Shown: one piece after another, positions 16,191-24,862 of the stretch
Position numbering within the stretch: the first letter of the stretch is position 1
Layout: the number at the start of each line of letters is the position of its first letter
From: Nostocales cyanobacterium Centralia_MAG_434
Lineage (GTDB): Bacteria; Cyanobacteriota; Cyanobacteriia; Cyanobacteriales; Nostocaceae
Reading direction: 5' to 3'
Length of the DNA stretch: 43,189 bases
NCBI GenBank assembly: GCA_021324415.1
Contig: JAJPJF010000465.1
Location: forward strand, 1 to 43,189
Made by a program: the position numbers and the translations under genes
The notes under the pieces: model-generated
What the model saw: the letters and a program-made list of their open reading frames with translations, nothing else
Databases searched by the model: none
Told to the model about the DNA's origin: nothing

Positions 16191-18578
16191 ATGACCTTAA
16201 TTTCAGGAAAAACACATACTGATTTTAACCTTACTAATTTAATTAGAAGTGAGAAAAGAGATATTAATACAAGCATTAGTGATGATAAAATGCTTGATTT
16301 TTTGAGCAAGCTAGAAGAGGAAAATTTTTTCTCAACGCCTATTGGACAGATAGTAGAACTTGTTGCAAAAGAACTATATAACCTAACGTTAGATTTAAAT
16401 ATAGCTATTGCTGGACTGATTTACACATATTCATCAATAAATAAAGAGACTTCTCAGCAAGAGATAGAAAGTACAGTCAATTCTAATACAGACATTTCTA
16501 ATCTCTTGAAAAGTTTAAAAATACTATCTAAATGTATATCAAAATTTAAATTAACGCCTAATTCTAATATTAACTTCTTTGAAGGAGAAAATTTTAGAAG
16601 ACTAATAATTGTTGTGACTAGAGATATCAGAGCGCTAGTCATTGAACTTGTTTATAGACTTGTTATCCTGGAAAATATTAATCGAATTAGAGGCTTAAAA
16701 GCATTTTTAAAAGATAGCTTTACAATTGAAACATTTAAAATTTTTGTGCCAATTGCAAATAGATTAGGCCTTTGGAATATTAAATGGAAGTTAGAAGATT
16801 TTTCATTTAGAGAATTAGAACCAGAAATTTACTTTAAAATTGTCTCTCTACTTTCTGAAAACCGCTCAGAAAGAGAGAAGTATATGAATTACTGTATTGA
16901 TGAAATCCGTAATAAACTTATAGAAAACGGTTTCGTAGGTAATAAATTTGATGTTTCAGGAAGAACAAAAAACATATATAGTATATATGCAAAAATGAAG
17001 CAACTTTACTGCTATAGTAAAGGTTTAGTGCCTAGCAAATTGCCGTCGCATGAGTTTAACAAGTTTCTATCTAGTAACTTTAATTCTTGTTTTGAAGCTG
17101 TATACGACTTGTTCGGTATTAGAGTCATCTGCAGTTCAATCCCAGACTGTTATGCTGCTTTAGGACTCATACACAGTTTATTTCGGCCAGCACAAACTCC
17201 TAGAAGGAATAGTAGTCACTTCATTGATTACATCGCTGCACCAAAATCAAATGGCTATCGTTCCCTTCACACGGTTGTGATTGGACCAATGCACAAGAGG
17301 TTAGAAGTTCAGATCAGAACTTATGAAATGAATGCCCAAGCAGAATATGGTGTTGCTGCTCATTGGAAATATAAAGAGTTTGGTCATTCACAATCTACTA
17401 ACAAAGAAGAATATATATTTGCTGATATTAAAAAAGTCATCAACGAGCAGGGTCTGGCTGCTGTTCACAACTTTCTTGAAGGTTTGGATAGTGATATCTT
17501 TGGCGCAGAAATATATGTATTTACTCCCAGAGGAGACGTGATATCTCTGTCTCAAGCTTCAACTCCGGTTGATTTTGCTTACCGAGTTCATACAGAAGTG
17601 GGGAACCACTGTGCTGGGGCGCGGGTGAATGGACGGATGGTAACGCTAGATACACCATTGAAAAATGGTGACATAGTTGAGATCATTACCCAGAAAAATT
17701 CTCACCCTAGTTTGGATTGGCTAAACTTTGTCGCTACCTCAGGCGCGCGCAACCGTATTCGTCAATGGTACAAGCGATCGCACCGTACAGAACATATTGC
17801 TCGTGGTCGGGAGTTATTAGAAAAAGAACTGGGCAAACCTGGGTTTGAAAATGTGCTCAAATCAGAACAGATGCACGCAGCAGCCCAAAGGTGTAATTAC
17901 CATTCCACAGAGGATTTACTAGCAGCCTTGGGTTATGGTGAAATCACACTCACTCAAGTGGTAAATCGTTGGCGGGATGAGGTGAAAGCCCTACAACCCA
18001 TTGATCTCGCACCCCAAATTCCTGTAAAAGAGCCAACAACGACACCCAAAGTACCACGGGAGGTCTCTTCTACCACCACACGTCCAAACGACTCGCCCAT
18101 TATTGGGGTAGAAGGGTTGATGTATTATTTGGCTGGGTGTTGTCATCCCATTCCTGGAGAAGCGATTACTGGTGTGGTAACCAGAGGGAGGGGAATTTCA
18201 ATACATCGCCAAGGATGTCATAATTTGGAACGTGTGGAGAGCGATCGCTTCATCCCAGTCAAGTGGAACCAAGCTGCAGAAAACAATAGTCGCCAAGAGA
18301 CTTACCCAGTGAAAGTGCAAATTGAAGCCTTAGATCGGGTGGGAGTCCTCAAAGATATTTTGTCCCGCCTCAGCGACCAAGGAATAAACGTACGCCATGC
18401 TAGTGTCAAAACAGCTATTGGTCAATTGGCCTTAATCGACTTGGGAATAGATATACGTACTCGTGCTCAACTTGAGCAAGTCTTCACCCAAATTAAGAAA
18501 ATCAGTGATATTCGTACTATTCGGCGCGTTGGTGAGTATGCTTTTACCCAAAACTTGGACAAAAAGGACATGATATAG
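16191..18578 (+). CDS. Rel3: hydrolase-dead RelA/SpoT paralogue (predicted synthetase-only)
   Basis: This is a 795-residue protein. The N-terminal pseudo-HD region has lost every metal ligand. The His of CHP is replaced by Thr49, HD of FLHD by Y78-T79, and the Asp of KLADRL by Tyr155. The synthetase region (about 255-395) keeps D306 and E372 and the canonical PKSNGYRSLHT, but RxKD reads HFID (343-346), and an insertion of roughly 25 residues precedes YDLFGIR. From about residue 445 the TGS, helical, zinc-finger (CCHPIPGEA) and ACT regions closely follow Rel1. The first half is strikingly AT-rich and the second half is not. The ATG start follows GACAAGGTGG. It resembles E. coli RelA in logic: synthesis without hydrolysis. 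Confidence 0.92.
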   Translation: MTLISGKTHTDFNLTNLIRSEKRDINTSISDDKMLDFLSKLEEENFFSTPIGQIVELVAKELYNLTLDLNIAIAGLIYTYSSINKETSQQEIESTVNSNTDISNLLKSLKILSKCISKFKLTPNSNINFFEGENFRRLIIVVTRDIRALVIELVYRLVILENINRIRGLKAFLKDSFTIETFKIFVPIANRLGLWNIKWKLEDFSFRELEPEIYFKIVSLLSENRSEREKYMNYCIDEIRNKLIENGFVGNKFDVSGRTKNIYSIYAKMKQLYCYSKGLVPSKLPSHEFNKFLSSNFNSCFEAVYDLFGIRVICSSIPDCYAALGLIHSLFRPAQTPRRNSSHFIDYIAAPKSNGYRSLHTVVIGPMHKRLEVQIRTYEMNAQAEYGVAAHWKYKEFGHSQSTNKEEYIFADIKKVINEQGLAAVHNFLEGLDSDIFGAEIYVFTPRGDVISLSQASTPVDFAYRVHTEVGNHCAGARVNGRMVTLDTPLKNGDIVEIITQKNSHPSLDWLNFVATSGARNRIRQWYKRSHRTEHIARGRELLEKELGKPGFENVLKSEQMHAAAQRCNYHSTEDLLAALGYGEITLTQVVNRWRDEVKALQPIDLAPQIPVKEPTTTPKVPREVSSTTTRPNDSPIIGVEGLMYYLAGCCHPIPGEAITGVVTRGRGISIHRQGCHNLERVESDRFIPVKWNQAAENNSRQETYPVKVQIEALDRVGVLKDILSRLSDQGINVRHASVKTAIGQLALIDLGIDIRTRAQLEQVFTQIKKISDIRTIRRVGEYAFTQNLDKKDMI

Positions 18579-18744
18579 TTCGAATTTCTAATTCAAGTTG
18601 AAAAAACCTAAAACATAGCTACAGTTTGTAATTTGGCTCAAAAAGCTTCAAGAGAGCGAGCTTTCAAGGCGTGAAATATACGTGCCATGAGTGCGATCAC
18701 GTGAACTTTCGGCAAATGTTTTGTGGAATTTACAAATTGTATTC

Positions 18745-18775
18745 TTGACAAGATAATGCAAATGCATTATCTTGT
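18745..18775 (+). promoter_or_regulatory. prlF-yhaV promoter overlapped by a perfect palindromic operator
   Basis: TTGACA (18745-18750) and TATCTT (18768-18773) are spaced by 17 bp, a sigma70-like promoter. A perfect inverted repeat, ACAAGATAATGCA (18748-18760) and TGCATTATCTTGT (18763-18775), covers the spacer and -10 element. Its position fits autorepression by the AbrB-type antitoxin encoded next. Confidence 0.75.
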
Positions 18776-18808
18776 GATAAGTTGAACCAATAAATTTATA
18801 GAGTTTCT

Positions 18809-19141
18809 ATGGCAGTAACACAAATTACATGCGTAGAATCTAGCCTTACTGATCGTTATCAGACTACAATCCCTGATTCTGTTCGCAAAATTCTTGGCTT
18901 AAGTAAGCGCGATAAAATTTGCTACACCATTCAGTCCGATGGTAAAGTCGTCATTTCCCGCGCTAAGCAGACGGAGAGCGATCCTGTCCTGGGACAGTTT
19001 CTGAATTTTCTTGCACGAGATATTGAAAAAAATCCTCAGCATTTACAAGCGCTTAGCCCTGATTTAGTTAATCATGTTCAATCCTTGGTTGCTGAAGTTG
19101 ATTTCGATCTTGATGCCCCACTCTCTGATGAGGATGAATAG
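18809..19141 (+). CDS. prlF: PrlF-type (AbrB/SpoVT fold) antitoxin
   Basis: This 110-residue protein has an N-terminal swapped-hairpin DNA-binding domain: SSLTDRYQTTIPDSVRKILG, then DKICYTIQSDGKVVIS. The C-terminal half is acidic and helical, and would bind the toxin. PrlF (SohA) neutralises YhaV ribonuclease and represses the operon. Start ATG at 18809; the gene ends 2 bp before the toxin start, so the two are coupled. The palindrome at 18748-18775 is the expected operator. Confidence 0.88.
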   Translation: MAVTQITCVESSLTDRYQTTIPDSVRKILGLSKRDKICYTIQSDGKVVISRAKQTESDPVLGQFLNFLARDIEKNPQHLQALSPDLVNHVQSLVAEVDFDLDAPLSDEDE

Positions 19142-19143
19142 AT

Positions 19144-19641
19144 TTGTCTATAAATCAGATGCTAGTGATCAATGGGTGGAGCATATTTGCCCATCCTCTC
19201 TTTCTCAAGCAGTTTGATGAACTTTTGGCGCAAGTTGAGCGTTTGCGCCAGAAGTATCCTAAAGACTACAAGAGAAAAAACGCTACAAAGCGTCTAGCTG
19301 CCATAGCAAAGCTGGCATTTGAAATTATTCCTCAAGATCCAACACGTAGTGATTATCGCCAAGGCACAACGCTTGGTGATGACTATAAGCACTGGTTCAG
19401 AGCTACATTTTTTCAGCAGTACCGACTGTTTTTTCGATATCATCTAGAGAGCAAAATCATTGTTTACGTTTGGGTTAATGATGAGAACTCTAAGCGAGCT
19501 TACGAAAGTAGCACAGATGCTTATCGAGTTTTTAAGAAAATGCTTGAAAGTGGTCACCCTCCAGACGATTGGAACACCTTACTTGAAGAGGCAAAGGGTG
19601 AGATTAATCGTTTAGAGGAAATAGTCGAAGTAGAAATTTAA
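19144..19641 (+). CDS. yhaV: YhaV-family ribonuclease toxin
   Basis: This 165-residue protein matches the YhaV family through NGWSIFAHPLFL, the basic stretch KRKNATKRLAAI, QQYRLFFRYHLE, YVWVNDENSKRAYES and TDAYRVFKKMLESGHPPDDW. YhaV is a RelE-superfamily ribonuclease inhibited by PrlF. The start is chosen as TTG at 19144, because GAGGA (19130-19134) lies 9 nt upstream. ATG at 19159 is the alternative and would still give the complete conserved domain. No damage is visible, so the module is probably functional. Confidence 0.88.
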   Translation: MSINQMLVINGWSIFAHPLFLKQFDELLAQVERLRQKYPKDYKRKNATKRLAAIAKLAFEIIPQDPTRSDYRQGTTLGDDYKHWFRATFFQQYRLFFRYHLESKIIVYVWVNDENSKRAYESSTDAYRVFKKMLESGHPPDDWNTLLEEAKGEINRLEEIVEVEI

Positions 19642-19741
19642 CTTATACAGCAAGGTTTTGAACCATAATGTGACCGCAAGTTCAAATCACAGTGAGGTTC
19701 ATGAGTTTTAAACGTGAGCATTCATCAAAAAACACCCTTTT

Positions 19742-21784
19742 CTACTGTTGTAGGTTGAGTGTTGGTGATCCAAACAGTGGAGGTGTGGGCTTAGGCTTGA
19801 GAAGTTCTCGCCAAGCTCTAATTTGCTCTCGTGCTTCACTGTAAGCAGCAGTCCCTCGTGGAATCAGTTTGGCGGTCTCAATCCCTCTGTTAATATCAGA
19901 CTCACTTTGAGCACGAGCAATAGCAAGCAGTTGCTGACTCCATTGATCAAGGGCTACATTAACATCACTGCGTAATAGGCTACTACTAGGTATCTGATCG
20001 GCCAACCGAATTGCTTCTGCTAAAGCATCTGGAGTACCAGCAAGTGCTATTTCTCGTGCTTTCTTCCAGTTTTCTTTAGCACGAATTTGTCCTCGCCAGT
20101 CATCTATAGCAGCTTGTGCTTCACCAGAAAGTGAACGCCCCGGTCCAATGCGTTGAGCAGCACTAATAGCAGCAGGTAGATCACCACTTTGGGCAAGTGA
20201 TCGGGCTTGATCTAAATAAGGCTGGTCTTCAATTCGCTGGATTTTGCCAACCCAATTGGCTATTTTGCTTTGTGCTTCTCCATATAATGCACGACCTCGG
20301 CGGATTTGGCTTGCTTCTGCGATCGCTGCTTGCAAAGAGTTAGGATCTTCTGAAAATGCTAGTTGATCAGCACGGTCTAAATAAGGACGATCTTCAATTG
20401 TCTGGATTTGGGCAACCCAGTGACCAATGTCTTGCCTTGCTTCTTTCGCGCGAGGGTTAGTAGCAGGAATCACTTGAGCTTCATGGATGGCTGCTGTCAG
20501 ATCAGGAATTGCTCCGCCTGCAGAGAGCGATCGCGCTTTATCCAGGTGACCAACATCTTCAATTTCTAACTGCCAACGAGCAATTAATTGTTGTGCTTTG
20601 TCATAATTTGGTCTTGTGGAGTCAATTTGTTGAGCTTGAGAGATTGCTGACTCTAAACCTGGAACATTACCCAGCCACGCACTTCTTTGTGCTTCAGCAA
20701 GAGAAATAAAATCTTCTGCTTCCGACTGTAGACCAGCAATTGGAGGAATTTTTTGGACAATTGAGATTGCTGTATCTGCATCATGTTGGTCGATTTTTTT
20801 CTGTGCTAATTCCAGCATCTTCCGTCCAAAAGCTGGGATTGCGTCTTTAGCCTGCTGATAAAGATAACTATCTTGTCCGATTGAACCTGCCAATTCAATA
20901 GCCTGGAGTAAGTTATTGACTATCTCAGTTTTGGATAGACTTTCTGCTTTTGCCAACTTATCTCCATCTTCCTTGGTTCTGACAATCAGTTTATTCAGTT
21001 CATCGTACTTTGTATTCATCCAGTACTTATTATCTATACGCAGCAATTCAGCATCAAGCATAAACGCTTGATGCCAGTGCTGTTGACGTATTTCTTCTTC
21101 TGCTTGGTTATAAATGCTTTCTGCTTTTGACCAAATTGATCGCCATTTGGCAACTTTCTCATCTACCAATTTATAAGCAGGAGTATCTTCAGGAATCTTG
21201 TGAGCAGTATCAATTGCTTCTTCTAGTTTTCCATCTTGAAAGCTTTGATTGGCTAACTGTAAAATATCCTGTGACCATTCTTCTAGATAATGATCAATTT
21301 GTGCTCGTAGTGGGTGATCTTGTGGCAGTGCTTTTACCAAAGAGATTGCTTGTAGCAGGTCTTTAAGCGTTTGTTTAGAAGCTGCCAATTGTGCGCAATG
21401 CAAGCGCACTGAAGCACTGGCTAAAGGCCAAAAAATTGATGGGCAGTTTGGCGCTGATGGTAGCTTGAGGAGCATCGCCATCGACATAAATGCTATGCCA
21501 CCAGGAATTAAAGTCAACACGAACGCCCACAATACCCAACTTTTCAGCCAACGAGGTAGCGTTCCTAAATTTTTGCTACTTGGAGGAGTTCCTTGTAACT
21601 GACCGTTGAAAGTTTGTTTAGAAGTACTGTTTTTTGACGGTTTCACAGATTTGGAAGTAGAACCAGTAGCTGGGACACCAGATGGATGAGTTTCACTAAA
21701 TTGCTGACTTCGGGATAGGATTGTTTGCTCCGACTCTTGTGCCCTAGCTGGTGACCAGCCTTTTGGAATATCCCGCTCTGTCAT
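19742..21784 (-). CDS. membrane-anchored protein with tandem helical (TPR-like) repeats
   Basis: This 680-residue protein has a Ser/Thr/Pro-rich N-terminal tail (1-80), one membrane segment (about 85-110) and then at least eight degenerate helical repeats of 50 to 60 residues. Repeats have the pattern 'LDxARxLAxxGxLxxAIxxAxxIxxGxxxxxEAxxxIxxW'; the last five are most regular (YLDRADQLAFSEDP, YLDQARSLAQSGD and others). Such scaffolds usually bind proteins or peptides. Cyanobacterial homologues are often labelled 'chromosome segregation ATPase', but no Walker motif is visible, so I do not adopt that name. It lies 159 bp downstream of hslO on the same strand. Confidence 0.75.
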   Translation of the reverse strand: MTERDIPKGWSPARAQESEQTILSRSQQFSETHPSGVPATGSTSKSVKPSKNSTSKQTFNGQLQGTPPSSKNLGTLPRWLKSWVLWAFVLTLIPGGIAFMSMAMLLKLPSAPNCPSIFWPLASASVRLHCAQLAASKQTLKDLLQAISLVKALPQDHPLRAQIDHYLEEWSQDILQLANQSFQDGKLEEAIDTAHKIPEDTPAYKLVDEKVAKWRSIWSKAESIYNQAEEEIRQQHWHQAFMLDAELLRIDNKYWMNTKYDELNKLIVRTKEDGDKLAKAESLSKTEIVNNLLQAIELAGSIGQDSYLYQQAKDAIPAFGRKMLELAQKKIDQHDADTAISIVQKIPPIAGLQSEAEDFISLAEAQRSAWLGNVPGLESAISQAQQIDSTRPNYDKAQQLIARWQLEIEDVGHLDKARSLSAGGAIPDLTAAIHEAQVIPATNPRAKEARQDIGHWVAQIQTIEDRPYLDRADQLAFSEDPNSLQAAIAEASQIRRGRALYGEAQSKIANWVGKIQRIEDQPYLDQARSLAQSGDLPAAISAAQRIGPGRSLSGEAQAAIDDWRGQIRAKENWKKAREIALAGTPDALAEAIRLADQIPSSSLLRSDVNVALDQWSQQLLAIARAQSESDINRGIETAKLIPRGTAAYSEAREQIRAWRELLKPKPTPPLFGSPTLNLQQ

Positions 21785-21943
21785 CTCTCACACCAAAATA
21801 ATTTAATACTGATCTTTTCTAGCTCGGATCTTTTAGTTGGTTTTTGTCATAGTAACTTTCTCATGGTTGAAAAAGCTACCTTTTTACTTTTAAAATTCCA
21901 TAGCCATCTTTTATATCCCAGATCAAGCATTAGTTTATGATTT

Positions 21944-22849
21944 TTAAACGGAAGCTGAAGATTCTGTTTGTAAATCGGCAATTAGCTGTGTCAAGTGAGC
22001 ACTATTTGCCTGGTAAACATTTCTACAAAAGTCACAGGTTACCTCTGCACCATCGTCTTTGGCAATCATATCCTGCAGTTCTGCTTCTCCGAGCATTTTG
22101 AGTGCTCCTAGTACGCGATCAAAAGAGCAATTACAATTGAAGCGCAGCATTTGGGTGTCGGGAAATATCATCAGTCCCATGTCTCCTAGTAAATCTTGCA
22201 AGATTTCTGTCAAAGACAGTCCGGCTTGTAACAAAGGAGTGAATCCCGACAAAGCTGCTACTCGTGATTCCAAAGTTTCTACAAGATTTTCATCTCTGGC
22301 GGCTTTAGGCAAAACTTGGATCAATAACCCTCCAGCTGCTGTTACCCCACTAGCACCCACAAACACACCTAAAACAAGTGCCGAAGGAGTTTGTTCAGAA
22401 GTCACTAGATAATGAGCCACATCGTCTCCAATTTCACCAGAAACGAGTTCTACAGTGCTGGAGTAAGGGTATCCGTAACCGACATCACGAACGACGTAAA
22501 GATAGCCATTACCAACTGCACCACCAACGTCTAACTTACCCTGGTTGTTTGGAGGCAATTCTACAGCTGAGTTTTCAACGTAGCCGCGTACTGTTCCATC
22601 CAAGCCTGCATCTACTAATATACCACCTAAAGGTCCATCGCCTTTCACTCGGACATTTACTCTAGATTTAGCTCGCTTCATACTAGAGGCCATCAATAAG
22701 CCCGCTGTCATTGTCCGACCTAATGCAGCTGTCGCTACATACGAGAGCTGATGGCGCTGTCTTGCTTCTTCTGTTAAACGTGTGGTAATTGCACCAACTG
22801 CACGAATCCCGCCTTCTGCTGCTGTTGCACGAATTAACTGATCCGCCAT
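21944..22849 (-). CDS. hslO: redox-regulated chaperone Hsp33
   Basis: This 301-residue protein has the Hsp33 core (GGIRAVGAITTRLTEEARQRH, LMASSMKRAKSRVNVRVKGDGPLGG) and the C-terminal zinc-binding redox switch, CNC near 238 and CDFC near 272, all four Cys present. Under oxidative stress the cysteines form disulphides, release zinc and activate holdase function in the cytosol. Length is normal. Upstream (22850-23162) is a 313-bp divergent gap facing the 23163 gene. Besides the hairpin at 22983-23018 nothing else is recognised there. Confidence 0.96.
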   Translation of the reverse strand: MADQLIRATAAEGGIRAVGAITTRLTEEARQRHQLSYVATAALGRTMTAGLLMASSMKRAKSRVNVRVKGDGPLGGILVDAGLDGTVRGYVENSAVELPPNNQGKLDVGGAVGNGYLYVVRDVGYGYPYSSTVELVSGEIGDDVAHYLVTSEQTPSALVLGVFVGASGVTAAGGLLIQVLPKAARDENLVETLESRVAALSGFTPLLQAGLSLTEILQDLLGDMGLMIFPDTQMLRFNCNCSFDRVLGALKMLGEAELQDMIAKDDGAEVTCDFCRNVYQANSAHLTQLIADLQTESSASV

Positions 22850-22982
22850 GAAAACCCTACCAATAATCTTAAATATCTAATGAAAAACCCTAGCTTTTTA
22901 GCATGGGATCGATATTTATCTTAGTATAAATATACTTAACTTAAAAATGTTGAGATTAAGTGGTATAGAATGTAGTCATAGT

Positions 22983-23018
22983 AGTTAGGTGTTGGTTGTT
23001 GACCATTAATACCTAACT
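22983..23018. other. inverted repeat in the hslO upstream gap
   Basis: AGTTAGGT (22983-22990) and ACCTAACT (23011-23018) can pair around a 20-nt loop. There is no T-tract. It resembles the short TTAGT-type tandem/inverted spacer repeats seen elsewhere in the window. Confidence 0.4.
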
Positions 23019-23162
23019 GTTACTCATCTATTTAAGAGATTCAGTAAGCATCGAATTTAAGTCAAACACATTTCAACTATCGATTGACTGATAAAGCTTA
23101 GCCCATTTCTATATCAAAAGACGTAAACTAACCATTCAACATGCAATCTTTGCTAACAAAAA

Positions 23163-23552
23163 ATGCTGGGTAATTTTCAAAAAAGTCAACTAAGAATAGA
23201 AATTGAAGCATCAGCAACTGCAATTCGTGAAAGTTTGCTGCGTCCTGAAAAAATGGAAAAATGGCTCCTTGCAGGTGGTTTTGCTTCTAAGATGCCTGAA
23301 GAGTTGCAATCAGGATTTGAGTTCACTCGCAATATCGGACCTATTTCTATCCATCATCACGTAGATGTGGTGGGTCCTAACTGTCTACGCTTGTTACTAA
23401 GTCAAGGAATCGACGGCTTTCACGAATGGTATTGGGGAGAAGGTTGGGTACAGTCGCGTATAGAAGGATTGACAATTCTGCCACTTGCCTTGGGACAAAC
23501 CCTAAATTTGCTAAGTTTGCGTCAATTTTTGGAAAATCAAGCTCACAATTAG
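23163..23552 (+). CDS. small conserved protein, possible SRPBCC-like fold
   Basis: This 129-residue soluble protein has the N-terminal pattern LRIEIEASATAIRESLLRPEKMEKWL. This resembles the first strand and helix of the SRPBCC/START lipid-binding fold, where a 'rate/WL' motif follows the helix. The rest is strands with IGPISIHHHVDVVG and GFHEWYWGEGW. No catalytic residues can be proposed. ATG start. It is convergent with the HtrA gene, and a hairpin lies between the two stop codons. The fold suggestion is tentative. Confidence 0.65.
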   Translation: MLGNFQKSQLRIEIEASATAIRESLLRPEKMEKWLLAGGFASKMPEELQSGFEFTRNIGPISIHHHVDVVGPNCLRLLLSQGIDGFHEWYWGEGWVQSRIEGLTILPLALGQTLNLLSLRQFLENQAHN

Positions 23553-23587
23553 GTCCTTCTAGATAACTTATGAGGGTCTTTTTTAGC

Positions 23588-23615
23588 CATTTGTCACTTC
23601 ATATAGGGACAAATG
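23588..23615. terminator. hairpin between convergent genes
   Basis: CATTTGTC (23588-23595) pairs with GACAAATG (23608-23615) around a 12-nt loop, between the stops of the 23163 gene and the HtrA gene. T-tracts are weak on both sides, so it may be a bidirectional terminator or a remnant of the TTGTCAT heptamer repeat. Confidence 0.4.
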
Positions 23616-23638
23616 ACTAAAATCACAAGTATATAAAT

Positions 23639-24862
23639 CTAAGCGGCATCTTGCAGTTGAGCAGTGCGTATTGACACTTGCTGTGTGCTGTCTCCGCGTT
23701 GCACTCTGATCTGTAAGGTTTGACCAATACGACTGCTTTCTACAATGTTAAGTAAGTCTTCGCTTTTAGTGATTGGTTGACCATCAACCTGAAGAATCAC
23801 ATCTCCTGGACGTATACCCGCTGCTGCTGCTGGAGAGTTAGGTATAACTTGAGCTACTAAAACTCCATGAACTGATGGCAGTTGGATGGGGGAGTTAGGA
23901 TTAGCATTGATTTGCCTTGCAATTTCAGGAGTTAAATCTTCCATGCCAACTCCCAAAAAGGGATGAGCAACTTTCTCTCCACGTTCGAGTTGTTGTGCAA
24001 TCACTTTGGCTTTGTCAATAGGAATTGCAAACCCAATTCCCATCGCGTCCCCACGGATAGCAGTGTTGATGCCAATCACTTCACCTTGAGCATTGAGTAA
24101 TGGTCCACCCGAGTTACCAGGGTTAATGGCAGCATCTGTTTGAATGAAATCTAAACGTTTGTTAGCAATACCTACTTGAGCGCTAGAACGTCTAAGAGTG
24201 CTGACAATTCCCAAGGTCACAGTATTGTCTAATCCCAATGGATTACCCACTGCGATCGCCCAGTCTCCTACTTGGACATCGTGCGAAGAACCCAAAGGAG
24301 CAACAGGTAAATCACTACCAGCATTAATTTTGACGAGTGCCAAATCAGTCACTTCATCTGCACCTTGAACTTTACCTTCAAAAGTGCGACCGTCTTTAAG
24401 ACGAACTGTCACTTTATCAGCCTTATCAACTACATGAGCATTCGTCAGAACTAAGCCACTCTTGTCGATAATAAAACCTGACCCCAGACCGCGTAATTGC
24501 TCTGGTGGCAACTGTTGAGGAAATCCATCACCGAAAAACCGCCTAAAAAATGGGTCTTCCAAGAATGGATCGTAACTGCGATGAGTGATTGTGCGCTCTG
24601 TGTCAATCCGTACAACTGCTGAACCAACACGATTTACAGCTGCTGTTACAAAGCTACTACTACCAATAGCAGCAGAAGCAGCTGATGGCTTTTGAGTGAC
24701 AAGTTTTGACAAGTTAGCCCTTATACTGTCTGGAGCTGGTTCTGCTTGGGAAGGAGACACCTGCAGAGTGCCAACAGCTAGCACAGCTCCTAGAATTATG
24801 GCTAATACATAGGTACTTATTTGGCGTAAAGATAGAGATCGTTTGAGAAATTGCATAACCAC
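23639..24862 (-). CDS. HtrA/Deg-family trypsin-like serine protease with PDZ domain
   Basis: This 407-residue protein has a signal peptide (about 1-40), a protease domain with the triad H143 (LTNAHVVD), D173 (TDLALVKI) and S251 (INPGNSGGPL), and one PDZ domain (about 300-395, VLVAQVIPNSPAAAAGIRPGDVILQ). Cyanobacterial members are HhoA, HhoB and HtrA, which degrade or refold damaged periplasmic and thylakoid proteins. One PDZ and a proline/glutamine-rich loop near 105-125 fit this group, but I cannot choose among the three names. MVMQ leaves two possible ATGs two codons apart. Confidence 0.94.
   Translation of the reverse strand: MVMQFLKRSLSLRQISTYVLAIILGAVLAVGTLQVSPSQAEPAPDSIRANLSKLVTQKPSAASAAIGSSSFVTAAVNRVGSAVVRIDTERTITHRSYDPFLEDPFFRRFFGDGFPQQLPPEQLRGLGSGFIIDKSGLVLTNAHVVDKADKVTVRLKDGRTFEGKVQGADEVTDLALVKINAGSDLPVAPLGSSHDVQVGDWAIAVGNPLGLDNTVTLGIVSTLRRSSAQVGIANKRLDFIQTDAAINPGNSGGPLLNAQGEVIGINTAIRGDAMGIGFAIPIDKAKVIAQQLERGEKVAHPFLGVGMEDLTPEIARQINANPNSPIQLPSVHGVLVAQVIPNSPAAAAGIRPGDVILQVDGQPITKSEDLLNIVESSRIGQTLQIRVQRGDSTQQVSIRTAQLQDAA

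Noticed and set aside
19742-21784. 'Chromosome segregation ATPase' label for the 680-residue protein
   Set aside because: No Walker A or B motif and no SMC-type coiled coil; helical repeats and one membrane segment are all that can be seen.
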